A stretch of 64,000 bases of DNA, from positions 1 to 64,000 of the forward strand of contig NZ_JBHZGK010000007.1 in NCBI RefSeq assembly GCF_051900425.1, read 5' to 3'. Position 1 is the first letter of the stretch; each line of letters begins with the position of its first letter. The translations under genes were made by a program, and so were the position numbers. Below, one piece after another: positions 16,214 through 25,502 of the stretch. The notes below the pieces were generated by a model that was not told the origin of the DNA, searched no databases, and saw only the letters and a program-made list of their open reading frames with translations. This DNA is from Frateuria_A sp051900425. GTDB lineage: Bacteria; Pseudomonadota; Gammaproteobacteria; Xanthomonadales; Rhodanobacteraceae.

Positions 16214-17650
16214 ATGCGCCGTTTTTCCCTCACCTTGCTCGCCGCCAGCCTGCTGCTGGCCAGTGGCGTGGCCAGTGCCGCCGATACCTCCATCCCGGCC
16301 GCGGCCGTGAAGACGGCCATACAGCTGCGCGACAAGGCGATGCACGACGACACCGCGTATCGCATCGCCGAATCGCTCACCACCGAGGTCGGCCAGCGGC
16401 TGGCCGGCAGCCCGGCGGACAAGCGCGGCGTGGACTGGGCGATCGCCAAGTTCAGGGAGCTGGGCTTCGACAAGGTCTACACCGAGCCGGTCACCTATCC
16501 GAAGTGGGTGCGCCACAGCGAGAGCGGCGCGATCGTCTCGCCCTTTCCGCAGTCGCTGGTGCTGACCGCGCTGGGCTATTCGCCGGGCACGCCCAAGGGC
16601 GGCCTCACCGCTCAGGTGGTGAAGTTCGACAGCCTCGACGCGCTCAAGGCGGCCGATCCGTCCGCCATCAGGGGCAAGATCGTCTATATCGGCTTCCGCA
16701 TGCAGCGGCACAAGGACGGCCATGACTACGGCATGGGCTCGGCAATCCGCACGCAGGGCCCGGTGATCGCCCAGGCCAAGGGCGCGGCAGGCTTCCTGCT
16801 GCGCTCGGCCGGCACCGATCCGCAGAGCCGCACGCCGCACGCCGGCGTCACCGGCTTCCGCGACCCGGCCAGGAAGATTCCGGCCGCCGCGCTGTCCAAC
16901 CCCGATGCCGACCAGCTCGAGCGCGTGCTCGCCTACGGCAAGCCGGTCACGGTGAAGCTGGATCTCGACTGCGGCATCGAGGGCGAATACACCGGCGCCA
17001 ACGTGATCGGCGAGATCACCGGCGCGAAGTATCCCGACCAGGTCGTCGCCATCGGCGGCCACCTCGATTCCTGGGACCTGGGTACCGGCGCGATCGACGA
17101 CGCCGCGGGCGTGGCCATCGCCATGGGTGCCGCCAAGCTGATCCACGATCTGCCGCAGCGGCCGGACCGCACCATCCGCGTGATCGCCTTCGCCAACGAG
17201 GAAATGGGCTTGTGGGGCGGCCGTGCGTACGCGGAGAAACACGCGGGCGAGGTGCGCAAATTCCAGCTCGGCACCGAGTCGGATTTCGGCTCGGGCCGAG
17301 TGTGGCGCATGAGCGCGAGCGTCAAGCCCGAGGCGCGCGGTGCCATCGAGCAGATCGCCAAGGTGCTCGCGCCGATCGGCGTGGCCTATGACGCCAAGCG
17401 CCCTGGCGGCGGCGGCTCGGACCTGTCGCAGATGCACGGCAAGGGCATGGCCGCGCTGTCGCTGACCCAGGACGGCACCTATTACTTCGACTGGCACCAC
17501 ACCGCCAACGACACCTTCGACAAGATCGACCCGAAGGACCTGGCGCAGAACGTGGCCGTATACGCAGCGTTCTCGTACATGGCCGCCCAGGCCGACGGCG
17601 ACTTCGGCTCCGCCCCCGGCGCCTTCGCCGACGACGGCGCGGGCGACTGA
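16214..17650 (+). CDS. Secreted M28-family zinc aminopeptidase/carboxypeptidase Q-like
   Basis: 478 residues. The signal peptide MRRFSLTLLAASLLLASGVASA is followed by a PA-domain insert (about residues 130-245) and the M28 catalytic domain. Metal and catalytic residues are visible in GGHLDSWDLGTGAIDDAAG, in FANEEMGLWGGRAY and in DWHHTANDTFDKI. The enzyme should act in the periplasm or outside, trimming peptides or dipeptides. The start at 16214 is exactly at the signal peptide and follows CGGAG; a start at 16187 would add nine uncharacteristic residues. It stands alone, convergent with the lipoprotein at 17706. Confidence 0.88.
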   Translation: MRRFSLTLLAASLLLASGVASAADTSIPAAAVKTAIQLRDKAMHDDTAYRIAESLTTEVGQRLAGSPADKRGVDWAIAKFRELGFDKVYTEPVTYPKWVRHSESGAIVSPFPQSLVLTALGYSPGTPKGGLTAQVVKFDSLDALKAADPSAIRGKIVYIGFRMQRHKDGHDYGMGSAIRTQGPVIAQAKGAAGFLLRSAGTDPQSRTPHAGVTGFRDPARKIPAAALSNPDADQLERVLAYGKPVTVKLDLDCGIEGEYTGANVIGEITGAKYPDQVVAIGGHLDSWDLGTGAIDDAAGVAIAMGAAKLIHDLPQRPDRTIRVIAFANEEMGLWGGRAYAEKHAGEVRKFQLGTESDFGSGRVWRMSASVKPEARGAIEQIAKVLAPIGVAYDAKRPGGGGSDLSQMHGKGMAALSLTQDGTYYFDWHHTANDTFDKIDPKDLAQNVAVYAAFSYMAAQADGDFGSAPGAFADDGAGD

Positions 17651-17666
17651 CCATCCGCGTGGCAGC

Positions 17667-17696
17667 GCACAGGGCGGGCTTGGGCCCACCCTGTGC
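17667..17696. terminator. Hairpin between convergent peptidase and lipoprotein genes
   Basis: GCACAGGGCGGGC (17667-17679) pairs with GCCCACCCTGTGC (17684-17696) with one mismatch and a 4-base loop. It occupies the 55-base gap between two converging genes. No clear T-run is seen on either strand. Its inner GGGC/GCCCACCCT core resembles the repeats at 10185 and 49071. Confidence 0.45.
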
Positions 17697-17705
17697 GGCC
17701 TGCCG

Positions 17706-18095
17706 CTAACGGGTGTAGTAGGCCCCGCTTTCCACCAGCACCTTCGGTACGCAGAAGGTCCGGGGCAGCACCGCGATCGCGACCGGTACCGCGACGGTCT
17801 TCTCCACGCCACCGGCAGCGGTGCAGTCGCTGCCTTCGGGCAAACGGTAGTGGATGATCCGCACGGTGTACTGCGGACAGACGTCCGCACACGGAAACTC
17901 GGCCACCACGGAAACCCCGTGGTTGCGGCCGAGTTCGGCGGTTGTTCCCATCATCGCCCGCTTGTCGAAGGGCTTGGCCGCATAGGCGGCCAACGCGGCA
18001 TCGTCGAGCATGCCCGGTTCGCTCGCGCGCGTCGCGCAACCGGCGCCGGCAAGGGCGAAGAGGATCATCAGCGAGGCGATGGCGATACGAGGCAT
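17706..18095 (-). CDS. Small cysteine-containing lipoprotein, unknown function
   Basis: 129 residues with a lipoprotein signal peptide and lipobox LAGAGC (Cys20). The mature part holds four further cysteines (FPCADVCPQY, GSDC, RTFC), which could form two disulphides in the periplasm. It ends VLVESGAYYTR. I do not recognise the family. The ATG at 18095 follows GGAGATTTCTCTC. It is a single gene between the M28 peptidase and the RND permease. Confidence 0.75.
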   Translation of the reverse strand: MPRIAIASLMILFALAGAGCATRASEPGMLDDAALAAYAAKPFDKRAMMGTTAELGRNHGVSVVAEFPCADVCPQYTVRIIHYRLPEGSDCTAAGGVEKTVAVPVAIAVLPRTFCVPKVLVESGAYYTR

Positions 18096-18220
18096 GAGAG
18101 AAATCTCCTGATCGGTCTTCCACCCTAGCCCAACAGCACCCCGCGTGCTTGGATGCCGGTCGGCAGAGACTGCACAGCCTCAGGCGGCTGACGCGGGGTC
18201 GCCGGTCCTGCAGGATCGCT

Positions 18221-21200
18221 TCAATCCGGCAGCGGCGCGGGCTTGCGCGCGAAGCGCTGCTGCAGGCGGTCCAGGTAAAGGTAGATCACCGGGGTCAGGT
18301 ACAGCGTCAGCACCTGCGAGACGACCAGGCCACCGACCACCGCCAGCCCCAGCGGGCGGCGCACGTCGGCGCCGGCGCCGACGCCGACGGCGATCGGTAG
18401 CGTGCCGGCGAAGGCGGCCATGGTGGTCATCATGATCGGCCGGAAGCGTACGCGGCAGGCGTCGAAGATGGCTTGTGAGGGCGCCATGCCTTCCTCGCGC
18501 TGCCGCTCCAGCGCGAAATCGATCAGCATGATCGCGTTCTTCTTGACGATGCCGATCAGCATCACGATGCCGACGAACGCGAACAGGTCCAGCGATGCGC
18601 CGAACAGCACCAGCGTGAGCAGCGCGCCGACCGCCGCCGCCGGGAGGCCGGAAAGGATCGTCAGCGGATGGATGAAACTCTCGTACAGGATGCCCAGCAC
18701 CAGGTAGATCACGAACACCGCGAGCAACAGCAACAGGCCCATGCCCTGCATCGAATCGGCGAAGGCCTGCGCGGTGCCCTGGATCGAACCGCTGATGGTG
18801 GCCGGCAGGCCGATTTTTCCCATGGACGCTTCGATGGCGCCGACCGCCTCGCTCAGGCTCACGCCGGGCGCCAGGTTGAACGACACGGTCACCGCCGGCA
18901 GCTGGCCCTGGTGGTTGACGGTGAGCACCTGCGGCTTGCGCGCGAAGCTGGCCACCGTATCCAGTGGCACCGCCTTGCCGGTGTCGGAGGTGACGTACAG
19001 GCGCGAGAGCACGGCCGGGTCGTCCTGCAGCGCGCGCTTGACCTGCAGGATCACCCAGTACTGGCTGGCCGCGCCGTAGATGGTGGAGACCTGGTTCTCG
19101 CCGAAGGCGGCGCCGAGCGCGTCCTGCACCTGCGCCATGGTGAGACCGAGCGGGGCGAGCTTGTCGCGATTGACCCGGACCACGATCGAGGGGCTGTTGA
19201 GGTCCAGGTCGTTGGTGACGTCCTGGAACCCCGGTAGCGCGGCGAAGGCGTGGGTGACCTTGGCCGACCAGTCGTACAGGGCATCGATGTCGATCGACTG
19301 CAGCGTGTACTGGTACTCGGATTTGCTCTGCCGGCCACCCACGCGGATGGCCGGCGGGTTCTGGATGTAGGTGCGGATGCCCGGCACTTCGGCGAACTTG
19401 CGGCGCAGCTCTTCCATCACGCCGTCGACGTCGAGCGCACGCTGGCTGGCCGGCTTGAGCAGCAGCAGGATCGAGCCGTTGTTGACGGTGGCGCGCGAGC
19501 CGCCCGCGCCGACGCTGGACATGTAGCCGGCGAGGTTCGGATCCTTCGCCACGATGTCGGCCAGTTCCCGCTGGCGCGCGACCATGGCGTCGTAGGAGAT
19601 GTCCTCCGGCCCTTCGGTGTTGACGCGCAGCTGGCCGCTGTCGCCGGCGGGGATGAAATCCTTCGGCGCGACCACGAACAGCAGCGCGGTGACGACGAGG
19701 CTCGCCACGAAGGCGGCCAGCACCAGCCGCGGGCGGTCCATGCACCAGCGCAGGCTGCCCAGGTAGCGCCGGTGGACGGCGTTGAAGCCCCGGTCGAAGC
19801 CGCCGACCAGCCAGTTCCTGGCCTCATGGTCGTGCGCCCGGACGAAGCGGCTGCACAGCATCGGCGTCAACGTGATTGCCACCACGCCGGAGATCAGGAT
19901 CGCCACGCTGATCACCACCGCGAACTCGTGGAACAGCCGCCCCACGATGCCGCCCATGAACATGACCGGGATGAACACCGCGATCAGCGAAAGCGTCATC
20001 GAGAAGATGGTGAAGCCGATCTCGCCAGCGCCCCTGACCGCGGCGTCGTAGGGCGCCTCGCCGGCCTCGATGTGGCGCACGATGTTTTCCAGCATCACGA
20101 TCGCATCGTCGACCACGAAGCCGACCGCGAGCGTGAGCGCCAGCAGCGAGAGGTTGTCCAGGCTGTAGCCGAGCGCATACATGACTCCGAACGTGCCGAT
20201 CACCGAGATCGGCAGCGCCACCGCGGGAATCAGCGTGGCCGACAGGTTGCCCAGGAACAGGTAGATCACCAGCACGACCAGCACGCCGGCGAGCACCAGG
20301 GTGAACTGCACGTCGTCGACCGAGGCGCGGATCGACTGCGAGCGGTCGTACAGCACCTGCAGTTTCACCGAGGGCGGCAGGCCAGCTTCGAAACCTGGCA
20401 ACACCTTCTTGATGCGGTCGACCGTCTCGACCGTGTTGGCGCCGGGCTGGCGCTGGATCGCGAGCACGATGGCACGCTCGCCGTTGAACCAGCTCGCCTT
20501 CTGGTCGTCCTGCACGCTGTCGCGCGCCTCGCCTACATCGCCCACGCGCACCGGCGCGCCGTTGCGGTAGGCCACCACCACGTCGTTGTAGGCGGCCGCG
20601 CGTTCGAGCTGGCCGTCGCTTCGGATCGGCAGCTGCTGGCGCTGCCCGTAGAGGGATCCCGTGGCCCTGTTGACGTTGGCATTGGCCACCGCCGCCTGCA
20701 CCTGGTCGATGCCGATCCCGCTGGCGGCGAGCCTGTCGGGATCCAGGCTGATGCGCACGGCGTACTTCTGCGAGCCGTACACGTTCACCTGCGCCACGCC
20801 GTCGACCATCGAAAGCTGCTGCGCAAGCTCGGTCTCGGCGTACTCGTCCACCTGGGTGAGCGGCAGCGTGGAGGAGCTCATTGCCAGGTACAGGATCGCC
20901 GCGTCGGCGGGGTTGACCTTGCGGAACGTCGGCGGCGTGGTCATCTCCCTGGGCAGCTGGCGCTGGGCCGAGGAGATCGCCGCCTGCACGTCCTGCGCAG
21001 CGGCATCGATGTTGCGGTCCAGCTCGAAAGTCAGCGTGATCGAGGTCGACCCCAGCGCGCTGGTCGAGCTCATCGATTCGATGCCGGCGATGGTCGAGAG
21101 CTTGCCTTCCAGCGGCGTGGCGACCGCCGAGGCCATCGTCTCCGGCGAGGCGCCGGGCAGGCTGGCGCTGATGCTGATGGTCGGGAAGTCGACGTTCGGC

Positions 21201-21310
21201 AGCTCGTTCACCGGCAGCCGCGGGTAGGCCACGATGCCGAACACCAGCAGCGCGGCCATCAGCAGCGTGGTCATCACCGGGCGGCGGATGCAGAGCTGGG
21301 GGATGTTCAT
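18221..21310 (-). CDS. RND-family efflux permease (MdtB/MdtC-like)
   Basis: 1029 residues, the standard HAE1/MdtBC length, with 12 membrane helices in two halves and two large periplasmic loops. The N-terminus MNIPQLCIRRPVMTTLLMAALLV and the helix-4 proton-relay segment ALTLAVGFVVDDAIVMLENIV (Asp-Asp) are diagnostic. It also has FIPVMFMGGIVGRLFHEFA after helix 5. The pump takes drugs or other amphiphiles from the periplasm/inner membrane in exchange for protons. It is the last gene of a marR-adaptor-RND operon. No outer-membrane channel gene is present, so it probably uses a shared TolC. Confidence 0.95.
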   Translation of the reverse strand: MNIPQLCIRRPVMTTLLMAALLVFGIVAYPRLPVNELPNVDFPTISISASLPGASPETMASAVATPLEGKLSTIAGIESMSSTSALGSTSITLTFELDRNIDAAAQDVQAAISSAQRQLPREMTTPPTFRKVNPADAAILYLAMSSSTLPLTQVDEYAETELAQQLSMVDGVAQVNVYGSQKYAVRISLDPDRLAASGIGIDQVQAAVANANVNRATGSLYGQRQQLPIRSDGQLERAAAYNDVVVAYRNGAPVRVGDVGEARDSVQDDQKASWFNGERAIVLAIQRQPGANTVETVDRIKKVLPGFEAGLPPSVKLQVLYDRSQSIRASVDDVQFTLVLAGVLVVLVIYLFLGNLSATLIPAVALPISVIGTFGVMYALGYSLDNLSLLALTLAVGFVVDDAIVMLENIVRHIEAGEAPYDAAVRGAGEIGFTIFSMTLSLIAVFIPVMFMGGIVGRLFHEFAVVISVAILISGVVAITLTPMLCSRFVRAHDHEARNWLVGGFDRGFNAVHRRYLGSLRWCMDRPRLVLAAFVASLVVTALLFVVAPKDFIPAGDSGQLRVNTEGPEDISYDAMVARQRELADIVAKDPNLAGYMSSVGAGGSRATVNNGSILLLLKPASQRALDVDGVMEELRRKFAEVPGIRTYIQNPPAIRVGGRQSKSEYQYTLQSIDIDALYDWSAKVTHAFAALPGFQDVTNDLDLNSPSIVVRVNRDKLAPLGLTMAQVQDALGAAFGENQVSTIYGAASQYWVILQVKRALQDDPAVLSRLYVTSDTGKAVPLDTVASFARKPQVLTVNHQGQLPAVTVSFNLAPGVSLSEAVGAIEASMGKIGLPATISGSIQGTAQAFADSMQGMGLLLLLAVFVIYLVLGILYESFIHPLTILSGLPAAAVGALLTLVLFGASLDLFAFVGIVMLIGIVKKNAIMLIDFALERQREEGMAPSQAIFDACRVRFRPIMMTTMAAFAGTLPIAVGVGAGADVRRPLGLAVVGGLVVSQVLTLYLTPVIYLYLDRLQQRFARKPAPLPD

Positions 21311-21339
21311 GGGGTAATCAAATCAGTGGCGACACACAG

Positions 21340-21514
21340 CTCCCTCTCCCCTGCGGGGAGAGGGGTGGGGTGAGGGGAGGCTCTTGCGATAGCGGTTGTT
21401 GGTTCGCAGGGGTATGGCTTTTTGAATCGGGACAGCCGCCACATCCCCGCGAGCCCCGGCCCCTCACCCCGGCTCTCTCCCCCATCCTTCATGAAACACG
21501 GGGGAGAGGGAGCG
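21340..21514. repeat. Intergenic palindrome-rich repeat between RND permease and adaptor
   Basis: The 210-base gap holds two CT/AG palindromes. One is at about 21340-21375 (CTCCCTCTCCCC/GGGGAGAGGGGTGGGG). The other is at about 21460-21512 (CTCTCCCCCAT...CGGGGGAGAGGGA). Between them lies ATCCCCGCGAGCCCCGGCCC (21443-21462), which matches the cores at 5448 and, inverted, 52687. It interrupts an otherwise single operon and might attenuate or stabilise the mRNA. Confidence 0.5.
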
Positions 21515-21520
21515 ACGTGG

Positions 21521-22633
21521 CTACGAGGCCACACGGACTTTCGTCCCGTCGACCAGCAGCATCTGCCCTTCGGTCACCACCCGCTCGCCGGCCTTCAGCC
21601 CGGTGGCGATGACCTGCTGCCCGCCCGCCGCCGGCCCGGTGGTGACGTAGCGTTGCGCGACGGTATCGTCCGGCCCGACCACGAAGACGAAGCGGCCGCG
21701 CGAGGAACTCTGCAGCGCAGTCACCGGCACCGACACCGCATTGCGGATACGCGTGGTGGGCAGCCTGACCTGCGCGAACTGCCCCGGCGTCAGGCGCATG
21801 TCGGGGTTCTCGAAGCGCGCCTTGAGCAGGATGGTGCCGGTGGTGTTGTCCACGGCGTTGTCGATGAACTGCAGCGTGCCAGCGAGCGAAGTCGACTGGC
21901 CGGGTACGGTCGCGTGCACGGTGACCGGCCCACGCGCCAGCGCCTCACGCACGGCGCCAAGGCTCGCCTCCGGCAGGCTGAACGCGACCCGGATCGGCTG
22001 CACCTGGTTGAGCACCACGATGTCGGTGGTCTGCGCGCTGACCTGCGCGCCGGGCCAGACCAGCGGCGCGCCGGTGACGCCGTCGAACGGCGCGACGATC
22101 CTGGCGAAGTCGAGGTTGGCCTGGGCCAGTTCCTGCGCGGCGCGGTCGCCCTGCAGCGTGGCCTGCGCCACGGCGAGGTTGGCCTGATAGGTGTCGAAAT
22201 CGGCCTTGGATACGTAGCCCTTGCCCAGCATGTCGGCGTAGCGCTTTCGGTCGGCCTGGGCCTTCTTAAGTTGCGCCTGGTCACGTGCGACCAGACCGCG
22301 CGCCTGGTCCAGCTGTGCCTGCAGCAGGCGGGTGTCGAGCCTGGCCAGCAGCTGGCCCCTCTTCACCCGGCTGCCCGGCTGGAAGGCGAGCGATTCGAGC
22401 TGGCCGGAAACCTGCGAACGCACGGTCACGCTGGACCACGCCTCGGCGCGGCCGACCAGCGTCAGCGAAAGGTCCAGGTCGCCCTGCCGGGCCACCGCCA
22501 CCTGGACCGGTACGGCACGGGCCGCCGGTTTCGCATCGGCTGGCGCGGCCGAATCCGCTCGCCAGGCGACACGCACGCCGGCGGCGACGAGCACGAGGAC
22601 GGCCAGGAGGAGCAGGATTTTTTTCGGGGACAT
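21521..22633 (-). CDS. RND efflux periplasmic adaptor (MdtA-like)
   Basis: 370 residues: one N-terminal membrane helix (ILLLLAVLVLVAAGVRVAW), then membrane-fusion-protein domains. The lipoyl half WSSVTVRSQVSGQLESLAF comes first, then the coiled-coil hairpin (about 95-150). The second lipoyl half, containing GVTGAPLVWPGAQVSAQ, comes next. The beta-barrel and membrane-proximal part ending GTKVRVAS complete it. It joins the RND pump to an outer-membrane channel. The ATG at 22633 gives MSPKKILLLL; the longer frame upstream is basic, non-family sequence. It is preceded by the MarR gene on the same strand, with 148 bases between. Confidence 0.91.
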   Translation of the reverse strand: MSPKKILLLLAVLVLVAAGVRVAWRADSAAPADAKPAARAVPVQVAVARQGDLDLSLTLVGRAEAWSSVTVRSQVSGQLESLAFQPGSRVKRGQLLARLDTRLLQAQLDQARGLVARDQAQLKKAQADRKRYADMLGKGYVSKADFDTYQANLAVAQATLQGDRAAQELAQANLDFARIVAPFDGVTGAPLVWPGAQVSAQTTDIVVLNQVQPIRVAFSLPEASLGAVREALARGPVTVHATVPGQSTSLAGTLQFIDNAVDNTTGTILLKARFENPDMRLTPGQFAQVRLPTTRIRNAVSVPVTALQSSSRGRFVFVVGPDDTVAQRYVTTGPAAGGQQVIATGLKAGERVVTEGQMLLVDGTKVRVAS

Positions 22634-22781
22634 GCGAGCGTTCGATTCGGGCCCCGTGCGGTCAGCGCGCGGGCAGGTCGTTACCTTCGGGCGAACCTGC
22701 CACAACGCGGCAGCCGGCCAGGGGTTTACCTGTCGCAGCCATTTTCGGCGAACCCGGCAGCCAGTCCCCCTGCCATAGGGC

Positions 22782-23249
22782 CTAGTCGGCGCCGTTTTCG
22801 CCCTGATCCAGCGATTGCAGGTTGTCCTTGATCCGGCCAATCACCGCCAACGCCTGGCTGAGCTCCTCGGCGCTGATGCCGGCGGTGGCGTCCTTGCGAA
22901 GCCCGCGGCCGATGTCCTGCATGTCGTCGATCACCGCGCGCGCACGCGGCGTCAGGTGCAATCGCCAGGCGCGCCGGTCCTTCGGATCGGGATGCCGCTC
23001 GACGAAGCCTGCTGCCTGCAGGCGGTCGATCACGCGGCCTACCGCAATGGGTTCCATTTCGAGCAGTTCGGCAAGCTCGGTCTGGCGCAGGTTTTCCTCG
23101 CGGTGATGCAGCATCTTGATCGCCCGCCACTGCGCGCGGGTCAGCCCGAAGCGCACAGCACGCCGATCGAAATGCTTGCGGAACAGCAAGGTGACGTCGC
23201 TGAGCAGGTAACCGAACGGAATGTCTTCCGGTTTCATCTTGTTATGCAT
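22782..23249 (-). CDS. MarR-family transcriptional regulator
   Basis: 155 residues with the winged-helix MarR fold: GLTRAQWRAIKMLHHREENLRQTELAELLEMEPIAVGRVIDRL is the helix-turn-helix and DPKDRRAWRLHLTPRAR is the wing (cited as positions ~50-115). It is the first gene of the marR-adaptor-RND operon and most likely represses it until an amphiphilic ligand binds. GGGACGGGAG lies directly before the ATG at 23249; an ATG at 23237 is an alternative. It is divergent from the macrodomain gene, with only 53 bases between starts, so the operator probably lies there. Confidence 0.9.
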   Translation of the reverse strand: MHNKMKPEDIPFGYLLSDVTLLFRKHFDRRAVRFGLTRAQWRAIKMLHHREENLRQTELAELLEMEPIAVGRVIDRLQAAGFVERHPDPKDRRAWRLHLTPRARAVIDDMQDIGRGLRKDATAGISAEELSQALAVIGRIKDNLQSLDQGENGAD

Positions 23250-23302
23250 CTCCCGTCCCAAGCCAGAGCATAAAGCGCGACCTGCGCGAAACACTATTGT
23301 CC

Positions 23303-23830
23303 ATGTCCATTACCCTGCTTACTGTCGACCTGACCCGCCTTGCGGTCGATGCCATCGTCAACGCCGCCAACCGCCAACTGCTCGGCGGCGGGGGCGTCGA
23401 CGGCGCGATCCATCGCGCGGCCGGCCCCCGCCTGCTGGAGGCCTGCCGGGCGCTGCCGGAAGCTGCGACCGACGTGCGCTGCCCGACCGGTGAGGCCCGT
23501 ATCACCCCGGGCTTCGACCTCCCGGCCACCTGCGTGATCCACACGGTGGGACCGGTCTGGCGCGGCGGCGGCCACGGCGAACCGGAACTGCTCGCCGCCT
23601 GTTACCGCAACGCGCTGGAGCTGGCGGGCGAGCATGGCCTGCGCTCGATCGCCTTTCCCGCGATCAGCTGCGGCGCCTACGGCTACCCGCCGGAACTCGC
23701 CGCCGAGGTCGCCTGCGCCAGTCTGCGCAGGACGCTCGCCCGGCTGTCCGCGCCGGCGATGGACGTGCGTGTGTGCTTCCTCAATGGAGCGATGACGCAA
23801 CTGTGGCAGCGCGTGTTCAACGCAGCTTGA
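23303..23830 (+). CDS. Macrodomain protein (O-acetyl-ADP-ribose deacetylase-like)
   Basis: 175 residues forming one macrodomain of the YmdB/MacroD type. The ADP-ribose site motifs are intact: VDAIVNAANRQLLGGGGVDG (Asn of NAAN) and AFPAISCGAYGYP. It should remove acetyl from O-acetyl-ADP-ribose or ADP-ribose from acidic residues. The ATG at 23303 is chosen over a TTG two codons upstream. It is divergent from the marR gene. Its last 14 bases overlap the end of the convergent batD gene. Confidence 0.9.
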   Translation: MSITLLTVDLTRLAVDAIVNAANRQLLGGGGVDGAIHRAAGPRLLEACRALPEAATDVRCPTGEARITPGFDLPATCVIHTVGPVWRGGGHGEPELLAACYRNALELAGEHGLRSIAFPAISCGAYGYPPELAAEVACASLRRTLARLSAPAMDVRVCFLNGAMTQLWQRVFNAA

Positions 23831-25502
23831 ACGGGTAGAGCGGCGGCAGCGGCGGTTCCTCGCCGGTGGGCGGCTCGCGCCACTGGAAGCCCTGCCGGAA
23901 CGCGCTTGCCAGGTCGGGGGCCGCTTCGCTTGCGTCCGCGGCGAAGCGGCGCCGCTGCAGCGCTTCGACCGCCTCGCGCTGGGCGACCGATGCCAGCGCC
24001 TCGCCGAGCGCACCCAGACCGGCCAGCCCCGGCCGTTCCGCGCGCGCCCAGGCGAGCAGCGCGTGCGATTGGGCAGCCGCGTCGCTTCCGCGCGCCGCAG
24101 CGAGGAACGCCAGGCGCAGCGCACGGTGGGACGGGGTGGCGGACACCACTGCACCGGCGTCCGGATGCACGCGCCGACGCCAGATCCACCACGCGGCCAG
24201 CGCACCGCCGAGCAGCAGCACGGCGACGGCAACCAGCACCAGCACGCGCCAGGCGGGCGCGCGGCCCGACCCGGCCGTGGCTGGTGTCGCCACGGCGACT
24301 GTCGCGGGCGCGGAGCTCGCCGGCGCGGGCGCACTCGCCGCCGGCGCGGCCGAGCCGGCCGCCGCGGGAAGCACGGTCAGCGTATGCGCCGCGATGCGCG
24401 CTTCCTCGGCCTGGCCGCTCTGCACGTTCCACCACTTGAGCGTGATCGCCGGAATGGTGAGCGTGCCGACCTGGCTGGGGACCACGGCGAAGTTCTGCTG
24501 GCGCCGGCCGATCAGCCACTGGCCGTCGCTGCGGGTGCCGGTCACCGGCTTGTCGGGATAGACCGTGGCACCCTTGAGGTCCGGCAGGCTCAGCGCAGGC
24601 AAGGCCTCGTAAGGCAGGCCGGTCGCCTGCAGGGTCATCGCCAGGTCCAGCGGTTGGCCGACACGCGCCTTGCCGTCGGCGGGGATGCCCTCCAGGGTCA
24701 GACTCAGCGCGCGCGCCGGCAGCCAGGCGCTGCTGCCCCACTTGGCCGGTACCGGTTGCACGTCGATCGAAACGGCGGGCGACGCCGCCGTTGCGGGCGT
24801 GCCCATGGCAAAGAAGCTGTCCGGGTCGGTCGGATCGATCAGTTCGCCCTGGAACTGCAGCGGCGGGATGTCCATGGTGCCGGCGTGCTGCGGAATCAGC
24901 GCGTAGCGCCGCTCGATCACGTGGTAGGCGCGACCGCCGCGTACCACGTCGTAGTCCAGGTCGTCTCCGAGCCGGCGCGCGTCGATGCCGGGCAGCCGCG
25001 GATCCTCCAGCGAGCCGCTGCTCAGGCTGCCGGCGAAATACAGCCGCACGGTGAACAGCAATTGCTGGCCCACGCGCACCGTGGTCGGCTGTGCGCCGGC
25101 TTCGAGAAACACCGCCTTGCCGCTGTTGGCCGCGGCGCGGGCATCGGGCGGCGTGACCGTCAGCGTGAGCGGCTGGGTGTGCCCGCCGGCAAAGTCCAGC
25201 GGCGGGATCGTCAGCTGGCCGGCATGCGTGGGCCGCAGTGCAATGCCGATCGTGAACTGCATGCTGCGCTGGCCGTTGGCGATGCTCACGCTGGTGTTGC
25301 TGGAGCGGCCGAGGACCTCGAAATCGGAGCCCAGCGCGGACAGGTCCGGCGCCTGCGCCAGGCCGCCGCCCTCGACGCGCAGGTTGAGCGTGACCGTTTC
25401 GCCCAGCTGCACCTGGCTGCGATCGAGCGAGGCCTGCACCTGCGCCGCGTGCGCCAGCACCGGCAGCAGGACGAGCAGGAACCACGCGATCCATCGCCTC
25501 AC
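23817..25502 (-). CDS. batD: BatD-like protein (aerotolerance/Bat operon)
   Basis: 561 residues. A signal peptide (MRRWIAWFLLVLLPVLAHAAQ) is followed by repeated beta-rich BatD domains (LDRSQVQLGETVTLNLRVEG; VRVGQQLLFTVRLYFAG; KARVGQPLDLAMTLQATG). A Ala/Pro-rich linker leads to a membrane helix near residue 425 (VLVLVAVAVLLLGGALAAWWI) and a cytoplasmic helical tail. It is the last gene of the moxR-bat operon and starts with GTG overlapping the preceding stop (GTGA). BatD proteins are thought to hold the BatA/BatB complex on the periplasmic side of the membrane; the molecular role is not established. Confidence 0.85.
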   Translation of the reverse strand: MRRWIAWFLLVLLPVLAHAAQVQASLDRSQVQLGETVTLNLRVEGGGLAQAPDLSALGSDFEVLGRSSNTSVSIANGQRSMQFTIGIALRPTHAGQLTIPPLDFAGGHTQPLTLTVTPPDARAAANSGKAVFLEAGAQPTTVRVGQQLLFTVRLYFAGSLSSGSLEDPRLPGIDARRLGDDLDYDVVRGGRAYHVIERRYALIPQHAGTMDIPPLQFQGELIDPTDPDSFFAMGTPATAASPAVSIDVQPVPAKWGSSAWLPARALSLTLEGIPADGKARVGQPLDLAMTLQATGLPYEALPALSLPDLKGATVYPDKPVTGTRSDGQWLIGRRQQNFAVVPSQVGTLTIPAITLKWWNVQSGQAEEARIAAHTLTVLPAAAGSAAPAASAPAPASSAPATVAVATPATAGSGRAPAWRVLVLVAVAVLLLGGALAAWWIWRRRVHPDAGAVVSATPSHRALRLAFLAAARGSDAAAQSHALLAWARAERPGLAGLGALGEALASVAQREAVEALQRRRFAADASEAAPDLASAFRQGFQWREPPTGEEPPLPPLYPFKLR

